Positions 12,388 through 20,080 of a DNA stretch of 20,157 nucleotides are shown piece by piece. The position numbers and the translations under genes were made by a program. The notes under the pieces were generated by a model. That model was not told the DNA's origin and ran no database searches. It saw only the letters and a program-made list of their open reading frames with translations. The DNA is taken from contig CAYGDE010000010.1 of NCBI GenBank assembly GCA_964348615.1, forward strand, positions 1 to 20,157, in the 5' to 3' direction. The stretch's first letter is position 1, and each line of letters opens with the position of its first letter. The DNA is from DATIHT01 sp964348615 (GTDB taxonomy: Bacteria; Patescibacteriota; Microgenomatia; Curtissbacterales; GWA2-41-24).

Positions 12388-13369
12388 TTAAGCGGCAGGT
12401 TTTTCTGCTGCTTTGGCTGCTTCTCTTGCTTTATCTGCCTCTGCCTCTGCTTTTGCNNNNNNNNNNNNNNNNNNNNNNNNNNNNNNNNNNNNNNNNNNNN
12501 NNNNNNNNNNNNNNNNNNNNNNNNNNNNNNNNNNNNNNNNNNNNNNNNNNNNNNNNTGCTTTTGCTTTTAAATCGGCCTTGGCTTTATCTGCTTTCGCTT
12601 TATCATCTGCTTTCAACTTTTCGGCTGCGTCTTTGGCATCCTGCTTAACTTTGGCAGCTGCGTCTATTGCAGCCTTTTTTTCATAAGCCTGTCTTCCTTC
12701 CAAATACGCATCGGCAATAGCTGCAGTTATTATTTTAATCGCTTTAATTGCATCGTCATTACCTGGAATAGGATAGTCTACAAGGTCCAGATTAGCATTT
12801 GTGTCTGCAATCGCAATAACTGGGATTTTTTTCATCTGTGCTTCCATACAAGCATTTTCTTCTTTCCTAACATCAACCACAAAAAGGGCGTCTGGTAATT
12901 TCGCAAGAGTAGCGACGCCGCCATAAAGTCTTTCATATTTGGCAATCTCCCTATCGATCATTAAATTTTCTTTCTTCGTCCTCTCGCTAAACTCTCCTGA
13001 TTCTTTTTTAGACTTCAAATCATTCAGTTGCTTAATGTTTCGGCTTGTTTGTTCCCAATTGGTTAAAAGCCCTCCGACCCATCTTTCAACAACAAACTTT
13101 GCACCACACTTTACTGCTTCCTCAACAATGATTGTTTTTGCTTGTTTTTTAGAGGCTAAAAATATAATTGTTCCGCCAGCTTGCCCCACACTTTTTGCAA
13201 ATTCACAAGCTTCTTCTAACTTTTTAAAAGTTTGTTCCAAGTCAACAATATGGATACCCTCCCGCGCACCGAAAATATACTTGCGCATTTTTGGGTTCCA
13301 ACGGCGTACTTGATGACCGAAGTGAACTCCGGCTTCCAAAAGCTCCTGCATTGATGGAATCTTGCTCAT
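12388..13369 (-). CDS. rpsB: 30S ribosomal protein S2 with long Ala/Lys tail (assembly gap)
   Basis: Residues 1 to about 230 are a normal bS2: LLEAGVHFGHQVRRWNPKM, the WVGGLLTNW segment (107-115), YGGVATLAKLPDALFVVD and IADTNANLDLVDYPIPGNDD. After this comes a tail made almost only of A, K, D and E that runs into a 100-N gap. Beyond the gap the coding strand continues with the same composition (GCAAAAGCAGAG...) to a TAA at 12388-12390. That frame is one base out of step with the 100 Ns, so the gap length is a placeholder. The short ending KSRGRGR, reached if 100 Ns are taken literally, is an artefact. The ATG at 13369 has a strong SD (AAAGGAGA, 13377-13384). Confidence 0.93.
12457..12556. other. 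Assembly gap (100 N) in rpsB
   Basis: The Ns fall within repeats encoding the Ala/Lys-rich tail. Both flanks carry the same 9-mer (TGCTTTTGC on the plus strand), and joining them through it restores one open frame. The true gap may therefore be zero, or any multiple of three. Confidence 0.9.
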
Positions 13370-13462
13370 AAATGTATCTCCTTTAACCCTACCGAGTGGT
13401 AGGCCCTCCGCCTATAATTCCAGATTTTACTCCGAAGGAGTTTTGCAATAGGCGTGTGTAAT
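13370..13462 (-). promoter_or_regulatory. Structured rpsB mRNA leader
   Basis: The leader after the predicted start (about 13462) contains, in order: GCCUAU (13448-13453), a small hairpin ACUCC-UUC-GGAGU (13429-13441), AUAGGC (13410-13415) pairing back with the first element, a second hairpin CCUACC-ACUC-GGUAGG (13388-13403), then AAAGGAGA (13377-13384) 7 nt before the ATG. This is a plausible site for feedback by S2, as known for rpsB leaders in other bacteria; the regulation itself is inferred. Confidence 0.5.
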
Positions 13463-13468
13463 GTGGAA

Positions 13469-13498
13469 ATTTTATTCTTTTTCTGCCTATTTTGTCAA
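13469..13498 (-). promoter_or_regulatory. Promoter for rpsB-tsf-frr-rseP
   Basis: Perfect -35 TTGACA (13493-13498) and -10 TAAAAT (13469-13474) lie on the minus strand with an 18-nt spacer. The -35 lies inside the last codons of thyX. This is the best two-element promoter in the window, as expected for a ribosomal protein operon. Confidence 0.7.
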
Positions 13499-15184
13499 AC
13501 CGAGTTTTACGTCTATTTTTTTTTCAGACTCGCGCCTTGCTAAATCATAATTATTAAAATCCACAAACCGTAGTGCTTCTACAAGCGAGGGGTGAACACC
13601 GCGAACAGCTTCTACTTTTAAATGTTCTATCTTCCTGTAATCTGGATGTCCTTGCGGACCAGTTCTAAGTTCTGCTTCCCAGGCCAACTCACGCAAATTT
13701 TCCCATTGATACCAACGCATACGGTTACCCATTAAAACCACATATTGTGCCTGGTCTGGATATTTCGCTTTCACTTTTTTATAGAACTTATCCACTTTTT
13801 GGGCAGATTCAATGTATGGCTTTTCCAATTTTGCAGCTTTTAAATCATCCGGCACATCGTACCCCAACTCTGTCGTAAATCTCTGACGTTCTTGCGTAAG
13901 CATTCTGTGTCTGTGCAAATCGCGGTAAATTCCAAAATTGGCAACGATATCAAATTTATAATAGGTATTTTCAAAAGCCCGAACCAGCTTATGTTGCCGA
14001 ACCAACCGCAATTTTACAACCGACTTTATAACATCCAATTTTTGTTTTGTACTCATACTTTTCACTTGACCCAAAATACTTTTATACGGTTGGGTTGAGT
14101 ATTTATAAAAAAGACTGGCAACGATTTTGTCTTCAGCATCAAAATCAAACTCAACAAGCTCAACACCAGAACCCATTGTTTGGTCTCCCGTCTTCGCAGA
14201 AATAAAAGTAGACTTTGTTAGTTTTTCCAATTGTTTTTCCGTATTTTTAACAAAACTTTGATATTTTTTACCTCGAGGCGAAGATGCTCTGTCTACAAGC
14301 GAAGGGATTACTTTATTTAATTCTTGCTGTGCTACTTTTGCCAAAGACCTAAGTTCCCAAAGCGGACTGGCAAAGGATTTAGTTAAAACATATTCAAATG
14401 CTTGCCCTACCCCAAAAAAACCAACATTGGTTAAAGTTGCTGCCGGCAAATAACTTCTTAAAACATCACAGGCTTTGGCAACCATTGTTGAATGGTAAGC
14501 CCTATCTGTTTGGTCTTTTCCTTGTGGATATTGTTTTACCAAATGTTTCATAAGAGGTGTAAAAGAAGCGCTATAGTTTTCAAAAAGCATATTCATAAGT
14601 TTGGTGTATCCCCTTCCGCCTGAAGACTTAATAAGATCCGGTTCACAAAAGTATTGATATCTACCGCCTACTTTTTGGTCAAAAAGCACATACCTGGTAG
14701 ATTTTTCCAAGGGCGCAAAACCAATCCTAAAATCTTCTAAATTTTTAACGGCAATTTGCGAAATATTTTCAAAGAAAATATGGGCACCAGCTAGTTGGGC
14801 AATCGAATCATCGCCATAGGCGGCAAGCCATTTTTCGAAAAAGATTCTCGCCCGCAAGCTATTTACAACAGCTTCCCAGCCGCCATGGCTGTGAAGATAA
14901 TCGACAAAAGAAATCAGCTCCTTCTTCATAGTCTGCGCTTCACGAATCGATTTTTTGTCGGCACTTTCCAAGTTTGGCGCAAGAATTGGCTTTATATATT
15001 CGTCAAAAAAAAGACGCCTAACACCTTTTGCCGACCTGCTGTAACGGGAAGCCAAAGCTCCCAAAATTTCGGAGGGTAAATATTTTGCCACAAACACATT
15101 TTTGTCTAAATTGGTGAAAAATGGAGAAATAAAATAGGCTTCGTCTTTGGTAAATTGTTCAGGGGATTTTATTGGATCATTCAT
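13487..15184 (-). CDS. thyX: Tandem-domain ThyX-like thymidylate synthase
   Basis: A 565-aa protein with two ThyX-like halves; single ThyX enzymes have about 220-250 residues. ThyX makes dTMP from dUMP using FAD, NADPH and methylene-THF. Half one (about 20-300) has ISQIAVKNLEDFR then KSTRYVLF (161-168), matching the SxRY end of the family motif RHRx7SxRY but with DFR in place of RHR. It also has LRSYLPAATLTNVG. Half two (about 340-565) has RHR at 425-427 but R435 where the serine should be, and keeps ENLRELAWEAELRT, matching the family NLRELxxFxxLRxxxxAQ region. The start is 3 nt after the tmk stop. Activity is likely, given the neighbours, but not certain. Confidence 0.85.
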   Translation of the reverse strand: MNDPIKSPEQFTKDEAYFISPFFTNLDKNVFVAKYLPSEILGALASRYSRSAKGVRRLFFDEYIKPILAPNLESADKKSIREAQTMKKELISFVDYLHSHGGWEAVVNSLRARIFFEKWLAAYGDDSIAQLAGAHIFFENISQIAVKNLEDFRIGFAPLEKSTRYVLFDQKVGGRYQYFCEPDLIKSSGGRGYTKLMNMLFENYSASFTPLMKHLVKQYPQGKDQTDRAYHSTMVAKACDVLRSYLPAATLTNVGFFGVGQAFEYVLTKSFASPLWELRSLAKVAQQELNKVIPSLVDRASSPRGKKYQSFVKNTEKQLEKLTKSTFISAKTGDQTMGSGVELVEFDFDAEDKIVASLFYKYSTQPYKSILGQVKSMSTKQKLDVIKSVVKLRLVRQHKLVRAFENTYYKFDIVANFGIYRDLHRHRMLTQERQRFTTELGYDVPDDLKAAKLEKPYIESAQKVDKFYKKVKAKYPDQAQYVVLMGNRMRWYQWENLRELAWEAELRTGPQGHPDYRKIEHLKVEAVRGVHPSLVEALRFVDFNNYDLARRESEKKIDVKLGLTK

Positions 15185-15187
15185 GAA

Positions 15188-15850
15188 CTAAAGGATCTTA
15201 CGGTCTTTTAAAACTTCCAAGACCATTTTATGCACCTCTTGCGGTTTTAATATCTTTCCTTCTTTTGAGCAGTTAACTTTAGCCCAATTCTTATTCAAAT
15301 CAGAAAGCAACTCATATTGCGACAAAACTTTTTCTTGGTATTTTAAATTGCTCTCGTGGATATCCAAATTCCTTTTTTTCATTAATTTGCGAGTGACGGA
15401 AATTGGCACACGCAAAAAAATTACTAAATCTTCTTTGGGAATTTTATTTTCACCGTATTCTAACTTTTCCAACCAAACTTTATACTTTGACTTTTCACTT
15501 TGACTCTTCATTTTTGCACTCATATGAGCAAGATTTGAAGGTACGTACCTGTTACAAATGACAATTTTACCCTCATCTATCCATTTTTTAATCTCATCCT
15601 TTGCACTTAGCCTGTCTCCTGCATACAGCATTGAAGCAAAATACCCGTCTACCTCGTTTATCTTTCCAAACTCCCCAAACAGATAACGCTTAACCATTTG
15701 TGCCCACATTGAACCTTCATACCGGGGGAAAGAAAGGTAAGCATAGGGAGTTTTTTTGGACTTTAAATATTCAACAAGAAGTTTAGACTGTGTAGTTTTA
15801 CCCGAACCGTCTGCTCCTTCAAATACAATCAATTTACCTTTCTTTGCCAT
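15188..15850 (-). CDS. tmk: Thymidylate kinase
   Basis: A 220-aa P-loop kinase converting dTMP to dTDP. Visible are P-loop FEGADGSGKTTQ (10-21), the FPRY segment (41-44), GDRLSAKDEI (78-87), and CNRYVPSNLAHMSAK (99-113), where the family has DRYxxSxxAYQ, so the first Asp is Asn. A LID-like RKLMKKRNLDIHESN is present. The segment after SAK (about 114-122, KMKSQSEKSK) is encoded by a 13-bp tandem repeat. It begins 5 nt after the Nudix-Dcd gene and ends 3 nt before thyX, giving a compact dTTP-synthesis cluster. Confidence 0.93.
   Translation of the reverse strand: MAKKGKLIVFEGADGSGKTTQSKLLVEYLKSKKTPYAYLSFPRYEGSMWAQMVKRYLFGEFGKINEVDGYFASMLYAGDRLSAKDEIKKWIDEGKIVICNRYVPSNLAHMSAKMKSQSEKSKYKVWLEKLEYGENKIPKEDLVIFLRVPISVTRKLMKKRNLDIHESNLKYQEKVLSQYELLSDLNKNWAKVNCSKEGKILKPQEVHKMVLEVLKDRKIL
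15484..15509 (-). repeat. 13-bp tandem repeat inside tmk
   Basis: Two adjacent 13-mers, ACTTTGACTTTTC and ACTTTGACTCTTC on the plus strand, differ at one base. On the coding strand they encode Lys/Ser-rich residues after the SAK motif of Tmk. The unit is not a multiple of three. Confidence 0.6.
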
Positions 15851-15855
15851 AGTAA

Positions 15856-17097
15856 CTATTTCCCGTTTACACTTTTTTCTATCTTAGATGCCACTGCCTC
15901 TTTTGACCCGCTGTACCTATCGGATCTTGAACCTTCATATGGCATCTTAACTGGCGCACCGATTTTCTCGAAGGTAAATGCACAAATCGGCATGCCAGAA
16001 TATAGTATTGCAGGTTTTGGCCCTAAATTACCAAGTTCCAAAACGGGTGCGCCATTCCAGCCTGGATCAAACCGAGCAGCTGTTGAGTGAACAATTATTC
16101 CCAAACGGGCCAGGGAACTTTTGCCCTCCAACCTGCCAATAATGTCAGAAGGCAGCTTTAAAACTTCTCTTGTAGAAGCAATTGCAAAAGAACCAGGTTC
16201 TAAAATAAATGGGTCGCCATCGTTTAAATTGACTTCCTCCATAGCATCTGGCGGAAGCCCTTTTCTGGTATCGACATACCTATAGGTACCGCCCCTAAAA
16301 AGCTTCATGTGCACTCCAAGATGAAAATCCATTGAAACCTGGTCAATTGCGTCTTGCCAATTTTTGGGCAAAGGAGAAATTTTAATTGTGCCTTCTCGGA
16401 TATTCTTCTCAATTAACCAATCCGGCAAAATTCCCGAAACTTCATTCAAATTAACTTCTTTTTGCCCGCCTTGTCTTAAATAGTCAAAAACTATTTGGCT
16501 CCAGCTTTCCATTTGCTTATACACCTTACTAGCCTCTTCCAAAGTCACCAACTCTCCGCTTTTGTGTTCATCCAAAACAGCAATCTGCCCTGAATCTCCA
16601 ATCACTTTCATAACCAAACCAAGATGTACCATGCCAACATCATTGGCATCATGGTTTAAAATACCCAAAAATTCCACTTTGTATTTCCCCTTATAATCAA
16701 TCTCTTCCTCAAACTCCCTCTTCGCCCACTCAATGATGCTATTTGCATTTGAAACCTTTGAAACTTTTTTTACATCTCTCTTGTTTATATGCCCGCCAAC
16801 ACCCAAAGAGTAATTATTCGCCAACCGCAAATCTGTATGGTCGGCTTTTCTGCGCATCAAAAAAATCCTACCGTCGTTTTCAAAAACTAAATATGGAATA
16901 ATTTGTTTGTAAGAAGGGTCTTGTTCGACTTCCCCACGCGCCAAAAATTTATGCTTTGAGCTAATTAAATTAACATATTTTGTTAAATTTTCCGACCTTA
17001 TCCCATTCCAAACATCATTTTGAAATAATTCTTCGCGGGCAATGACCATCACGCGTTCTTCGTGCTTGCGGTGGATTGCTGAGGATTTCTTAGGCAT
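15856..17097 (-). CDS. Nudix domain-dCTP deaminase fusion
   Basis: A 413-aa protein. Residues about 65-215 are a Nudix hydrolase domain: IIPYLVFENDGRIFLMRRK, SLGVGGHIN (97-105) and REFEEEI (127-133). The Nudix box is stretched, with about 20 residues between the GG and the glutamate of SIIEWAKREFEEE. Residues about 223-413 are a dCTP deaminase: LPDWLIEKNIREGTIKISP, FILEPGSFAIAST, LEGKSSLARLG (323-333; S328 and R331 pocket residues), and PVLELGNLG with E354 as the likely catalytic Glu. Deamination yields dUTP; a linked pyrophosphatase could give dUMP for ThyX, but the Nudix substrate is not known. It lies 46 nt after topA. Confidence 0.9.
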   Translation of the reverse strand: MPKKSSAIHRKHEERVMVIAREELFQNDVWNGIRSENLTKYVNLISSKHKFLARGEVEQDPSYKQIIPYLVFENDGRIFLMRRKADHTDLRLANNYSLGVGGHINKRDVKKVSKVSNANSIIEWAKREFEEEIDYKGKYKVEFLGILNHDANDVGMVHLGLVMKVIGDSGQIAVLDEHKSGELVTLEEASKVYKQMESWSQIVFDYLRQGGQKEVNLNEVSGILPDWLIEKNIREGTIKISPLPKNWQDAIDQVSMDFHLGVHMKLFRGGTYRYVDTRKGLPPDAMEEVNLNDGDPFILEPGSFAIASTREVLKLPSDIIGRLEGKSSLARLGIIVHSTAARFDPGWNGAPVLELGNLGPKPAILYSGMPICAFTFEKIGAPVKMPYEGSRSDRYSGSKEAVASKIEKSVNGK

Positions 17098-17130
17098 AAA
17101 AATTAAGGGGGCAGAATTAATATCGTTTGT

Positions 17131-17139
17131 ATTCTAACA
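17131..17139 (-). promoter_or_regulatory. Candidate extended -10 promoter for the Nudix-Dcd/tmk/thyX genes
   Basis: TGTTAGAAT (TG-n-TAGAAT) lies on the minus strand in the 46-nt spacer after topA. The predicted start is near 17124, leaving a leader of about 27 nt before the ATG at 17097. No good -35 and no SD site are seen. Read-through from topA is an alternative. Confidence 0.4.
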
Positions 17140-17143
17140 AATG

Positions 17144-19029
17144 TTAGGGATTTTCGGAACCTTCGACTTGATCAACCTGATCTGACTCTTTTGGATCAGG
17201 GCCAGCAGAAGATGGCAGTTGCGGCTTTGTCCAAGAAGCCCATTTGCACTTCGGGTAGTTTGAACAGCCCCAAAACATTCTGCCTCTTTTTGTTTTGCGG
17301 GTTATTACGTTTCCCCCATCGTCGGGGCATTTCATACCGGTTTCTTCCACCAAAGGCTTTGTGTTTTTACAATCCGGAAAACCCGAACAGGCTAAGAATT
17401 TTCCAAAACGCCCATACCTCACAACCATTGGTTTACCGCAAACGTCGCAAATAACGTCGGTAACTTCAACATCCACTTTCATTTTTTCCGCTTCTTCTGC
17501 AACTTTTATAACTGCCTTTTCAAATGGGCCCCAAAATTCCGCCATCACCGGCGCCATTTTTTCTTTGCCTTGGGCAATCTGATCCAAACTATCTTCCATC
17601 TTGGCAGTAAAGCCCAAATCTACAATATTTGGGAAATATTTAACAATAAAATCAACTGCCGTTTTGCCAATTGGTGTTGGGCCTATTTGCCTACCTTCTA
17701 GCTTTTCAATATATAACCTTTCGTACAAAGTAGAAATTGTCGGAGCATAAGTTGAAGGTCTGCCAATATCGTTTTTTTCCAAGTCTTTAATTAAAGACGC
17801 CTCAGAATATCTGGATGGAGGCTCTGAGAACTTTTGCTGGGAATTTACCTTGACCAAATCTAAATCTTCCCCTTCAGAAAAGTCTGGTAATATCTGTTCT
17901 TTAATTTGGGGTTTTTCGTATACCTTGTACCAACCATCAAACTTTATTTTCTGGCCATTTGTGCGAAGAAGATAACCTTCGCTGGCTTGAATATCGGCAC
18001 TTGTTTCAGCAACAATTGCCTCGGCCATTTGGCACACCAGCATTCGCTGCCAAATCATAGTGTAAAGTTTTTTGGCGTCCCCATCTAAACTTGACGGTTC
18101 AACATTAATATTTGTTGGCCTAATTGCCTCATGTGCTTCTTGGGCAAGCCGCGACTTTGCTTTGTATTTTCTAAAAGCGGCAGGTAAGTACTCTTTGCCA
18201 AATTTGGAAAGAATATATTTTCGAGTTGCATCTACAGCTTGAGGCGAAAGATTAACAGAATCTGTCCTCATATAGGTAATAAGCCCTTGTTCGTAAAGGT
18301 CTTGGGCAAGCCTCATTGTCCTTTTGGGAGTGTAACCAAACCTGTTTGCAGCAGCCTGTTGTAAAGTTGAGGTCGTAAAAGGGGCATTTGGGTGCTTTTT
18401 GGTATCTTTTGCCCGTACTTCCAAAATTTTGTAGGCGGATTTTTCCAGGTCTGCAACAACTTTGCCAGATTGCTCTCCGTTTTTAACTTCTGCTTTTAAA
18501 TCGCCAATTTTGACCAAGTTTGCAGTAAATTCTCCACCTTTTGCTTTTTTCGCTAAAGTTACATTCACCAACCAATATTCTTCTGGCACAAACGCCTCAA
18601 TCTCACGTTCCCTATCAACAATCAGTCTCAAAGCCACAGATTGCACCCTTCCAGCCGAAAGGCCACTTTTAACTTTTTTCCACAAAAGCGGGGAAAGCTT
18701 ATAGCCAACCAGACGGTCCAGAACTCTTCTTGCTTGCTGCGCTTCTACCAAATCGTCGTTAATTTTGGTAGCGTGGGAAAATGCATCCAAAACTGCGTCT
18801 TTGGTTATTTCGTGGAAAGTTACCCTATCATACTTAGGGTTTTTAANNNNNNNNNNNNNNNNNNNNNNNNNNNNNNNNNNNNNNNNNNNNNNNNNNNNNN
18901 NNNNNNNNNNNNNNNNNNNNNNNNNNNNNNNNNNNNNNNNNNNNNNGCCACAATTTTATAATCCTTACCCAAAAATTGGGTTAAAGTGCGAGCTTTTGTG
19001 GGCGATTCAACAATTACTAAGTTTTTCAT
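17144..19029 (-). CDS. topA: DNA topoisomerase I (assembly gap in Toprim domain)
   Basis: A type IA topoisomerase that relaxes negative supercoils. The N terminus (MKNLVIVESPTKARTLTQFLG) starts the Toprim domain at the ATG at 19029. A 100-N gap follows almost at once, and the frame resumes with KNPKYDRVTFHEITKDAVLDAF. Then come LSPLLWKKVKSGLSAGRVQS, the active-site tyrosine in TYMRTDS (Tyr codon 18272-18274), EAHEAIRPT and IGRPSTYAPTIS. Two C-terminal four-cysteine zinc fingers end the protein (CDVCGKP...CSGFPDC and CPDDGG...CSNYPKC). The flanks are out of frame with 100 Ns, and by homology about 70-80 residues including the DxDxxGE acidic motif fall in the gap. It is probably one intact gene. 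Confidence 0.95.
18847..18946. other. Assembly gap (100 N) in topA
   Basis: The Ns replace part of the Toprim domain. The flanking frames require a true length that leaves remainder 2 when divided by 3, so 100 cannot be correct. From the usual domain length, roughly 210-240 nt are missing. Confidence 0.9.
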
Positions 19030-19098
19030 TGCCTTTGATACTCCATCATTTTTACCACCCTTGTCAAGTAATTGATCTTGTAATCGGAATAAATTCGG

Positions 19099-19107
19099 TG
19101 CTACCAT
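19099..19107 (+). promoter_or_regulatory. Weak extended -10 upstream of the 79-aa membrane protein
   Basis: TGCTACCAT on the plus strand (TG-n plus four of six -10 bases) ends 7 nt before the GTG at 19115, the same geometry as the leaderless-type promoters of proS and the 177-aa gene. The hexamer is weak, so this is tentative. Confidence 0.3.
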
Positions 19108-19114
19108 TTAAAGC

Positions 19115-19354
19115 GTGCAGTGGCAAGATTTAGTACTAACAATTGGAAGTTGGATTTTAAATCTTTCTTTAATTCCAACTATTAGAGGCAAACAAAAACC
19201 CGAATTATCCACCTCGATACCATACGCCACTATACTTTCCATATTCGTATTCACGTTTTTGTCACTAGATTTAAAACTTACCGCAATTACTACTTTGTTT
19301 GGCGCTCTTGGCTGGATTATTCTTGCATTTCAACGTCTCAAACAACCCAAATAA
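19115..19354 (+). CDS. Small three-helix membrane protein
   Basis: A 79-aa hydrophobic protein starting at GTG with three predicted membrane helices (about 5-21, 33-52, 56-72) and a basic end (RLKQPK). The beginning QWQDLVLTIGSWILNLSLIPTI and a central conserved-looking LSTS segment recall small uncharacterised membrane proteins in CPR and other bacteria. No functional motif is visible. It is divergent from topA and overlaps the following HAD gene by one base (TAATG), so the two are coupled. Confidence 0.7.
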   Translation: MQWQDLVLTIGSWILNLSLIPTIRGKQKPELSTSIPYATILSIFVFTFLSLDLKLTAITTLFGALGWIILAFQRLKQPK

Positions 19355-20025
19355 TGATAAAACTTGTAGCTTTTGACTGGAACGGCACAATACTTGCCGA
19401 TACTTATGCTGTTTTTAAAGCAGATAATGAAGTTTTAAAACGGCTCGGTGAAAAACCTGTCAATTTTTCCGATTTTTTAAAACATTTTGATGTCCCTGTA
19501 AAAAACTATTATCTCGCACTTGGCATGGACCCCAAAAAGCTGGAAGCGAATTTAGATTTTATTTCACATACCTTCCATGATATTTACGAAAGTAAAGTAA
19601 ACAGGATTAGAAGCCGTGCAAATGCCAGAACCGTTCTAAAATGGCTGAAAAAACACGAAATCGAAAGTATTATAATCAGCAACCATATTAAAGATCGCAT
19701 AGAAGAACAACTCGCCCGTTTAAAATTAAAAAACTACATTTCCCAAGTATTGGGCAACTTTTCCATATCCTCTGCCATGAAAGCACGTAACAAACAGGAG
19801 AGGCTTTTGGAATATTTGAAGGAAACCAAAACAGAACCAAAAGAAATCTTAATTGTTGGGGATAGCATCGAAGAAGTTGAAATAGCCAAAGAAATCGGGG
19901 CTTTGTCTGCTGCCATCACACACGGAAACGTCAGCACCAAGCGCTTGAAACGCGCCAAACCCGACTATTTAATTTCCGACCTCGGCAACGTTATCAACAT
20001 TGTCCACGAAATTAACACCGCCTAA
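19354..20025 (+). CDS. HAD-superfamily hydrolase
   Basis: A 223-aa HAD phosphatase-like protein. Motif I is DWNGT (8-12), with the nucleophile D8 present but Asn in place of the second Asp of DxDGT. Motif II is IIISN (106-110), a lysine around 147 may serve as motif III, and motif IV is ILIVGDSIEEVEIAKE (165-180), with a second acidic position filled by Glu. An alpha-helical cap lies between motifs I and II, as in phosphoglycolate phosphatase-like enzymes. DWNGT variants occur in some HAD families, so the change need not abolish activity. Substrate unknown. The ATG overlaps the stop of the membrane protein gene. Confidence 0.88.
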   Translation: MIKLVAFDWNGTILADTYAVFKADNEVLKRLGEKPVNFSDFLKHFDVPVKNYYLALGMDPKKLEANLDFISHTFHDIYESKVNRIRSRANARTVLKWLKKHEIESIIISNHIKDRIEEQLARLKLKNYISQVLGNFSISSAMKARNKQERLLEYLKETKTEPKEILIVGDSIEEVEIAKEIGALSAAITHGNVSTKRLKRAKPDYLISDLGNVINIVHEINTA

Positions 20026-20080
20026 AAATCCTCACTCTTGCTTGCATTCAGCTTCTTTTAGTAATAAACTTCCACTTGAA

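Noticed and set aside
12431..12456. rpsB ending KSRGRGR at 12431
   Set aside because: This depends on the 100 Ns being the true length. The adjacent frame continues the Ala/Lys tail to a stop just before tsf.
17144..18790. A separate 548-aa topA starting at 18790
   Set aside because: The codon there is TTG and the upstream codons (KNPKYDRVTFHEITKDAV) are conserved TopA sequence, so it is the continuation of one gene across the gap.
19038..19067. topA promoter from the TTGACA at 19062-19067
   Set aside because: No acceptable -10 occurs at 16-18 nt; the nearest candidate (TATCAA) is about 21 nt away.
19030..19107. A longer TopA N terminus from an ATG at 19107
   Set aside because: Type IA topoisomerases begin just before the LVIVESP segment; the ATG at 19029 fits, and the extra 26 residues look unrelated and would nearly abut the divergent gene.
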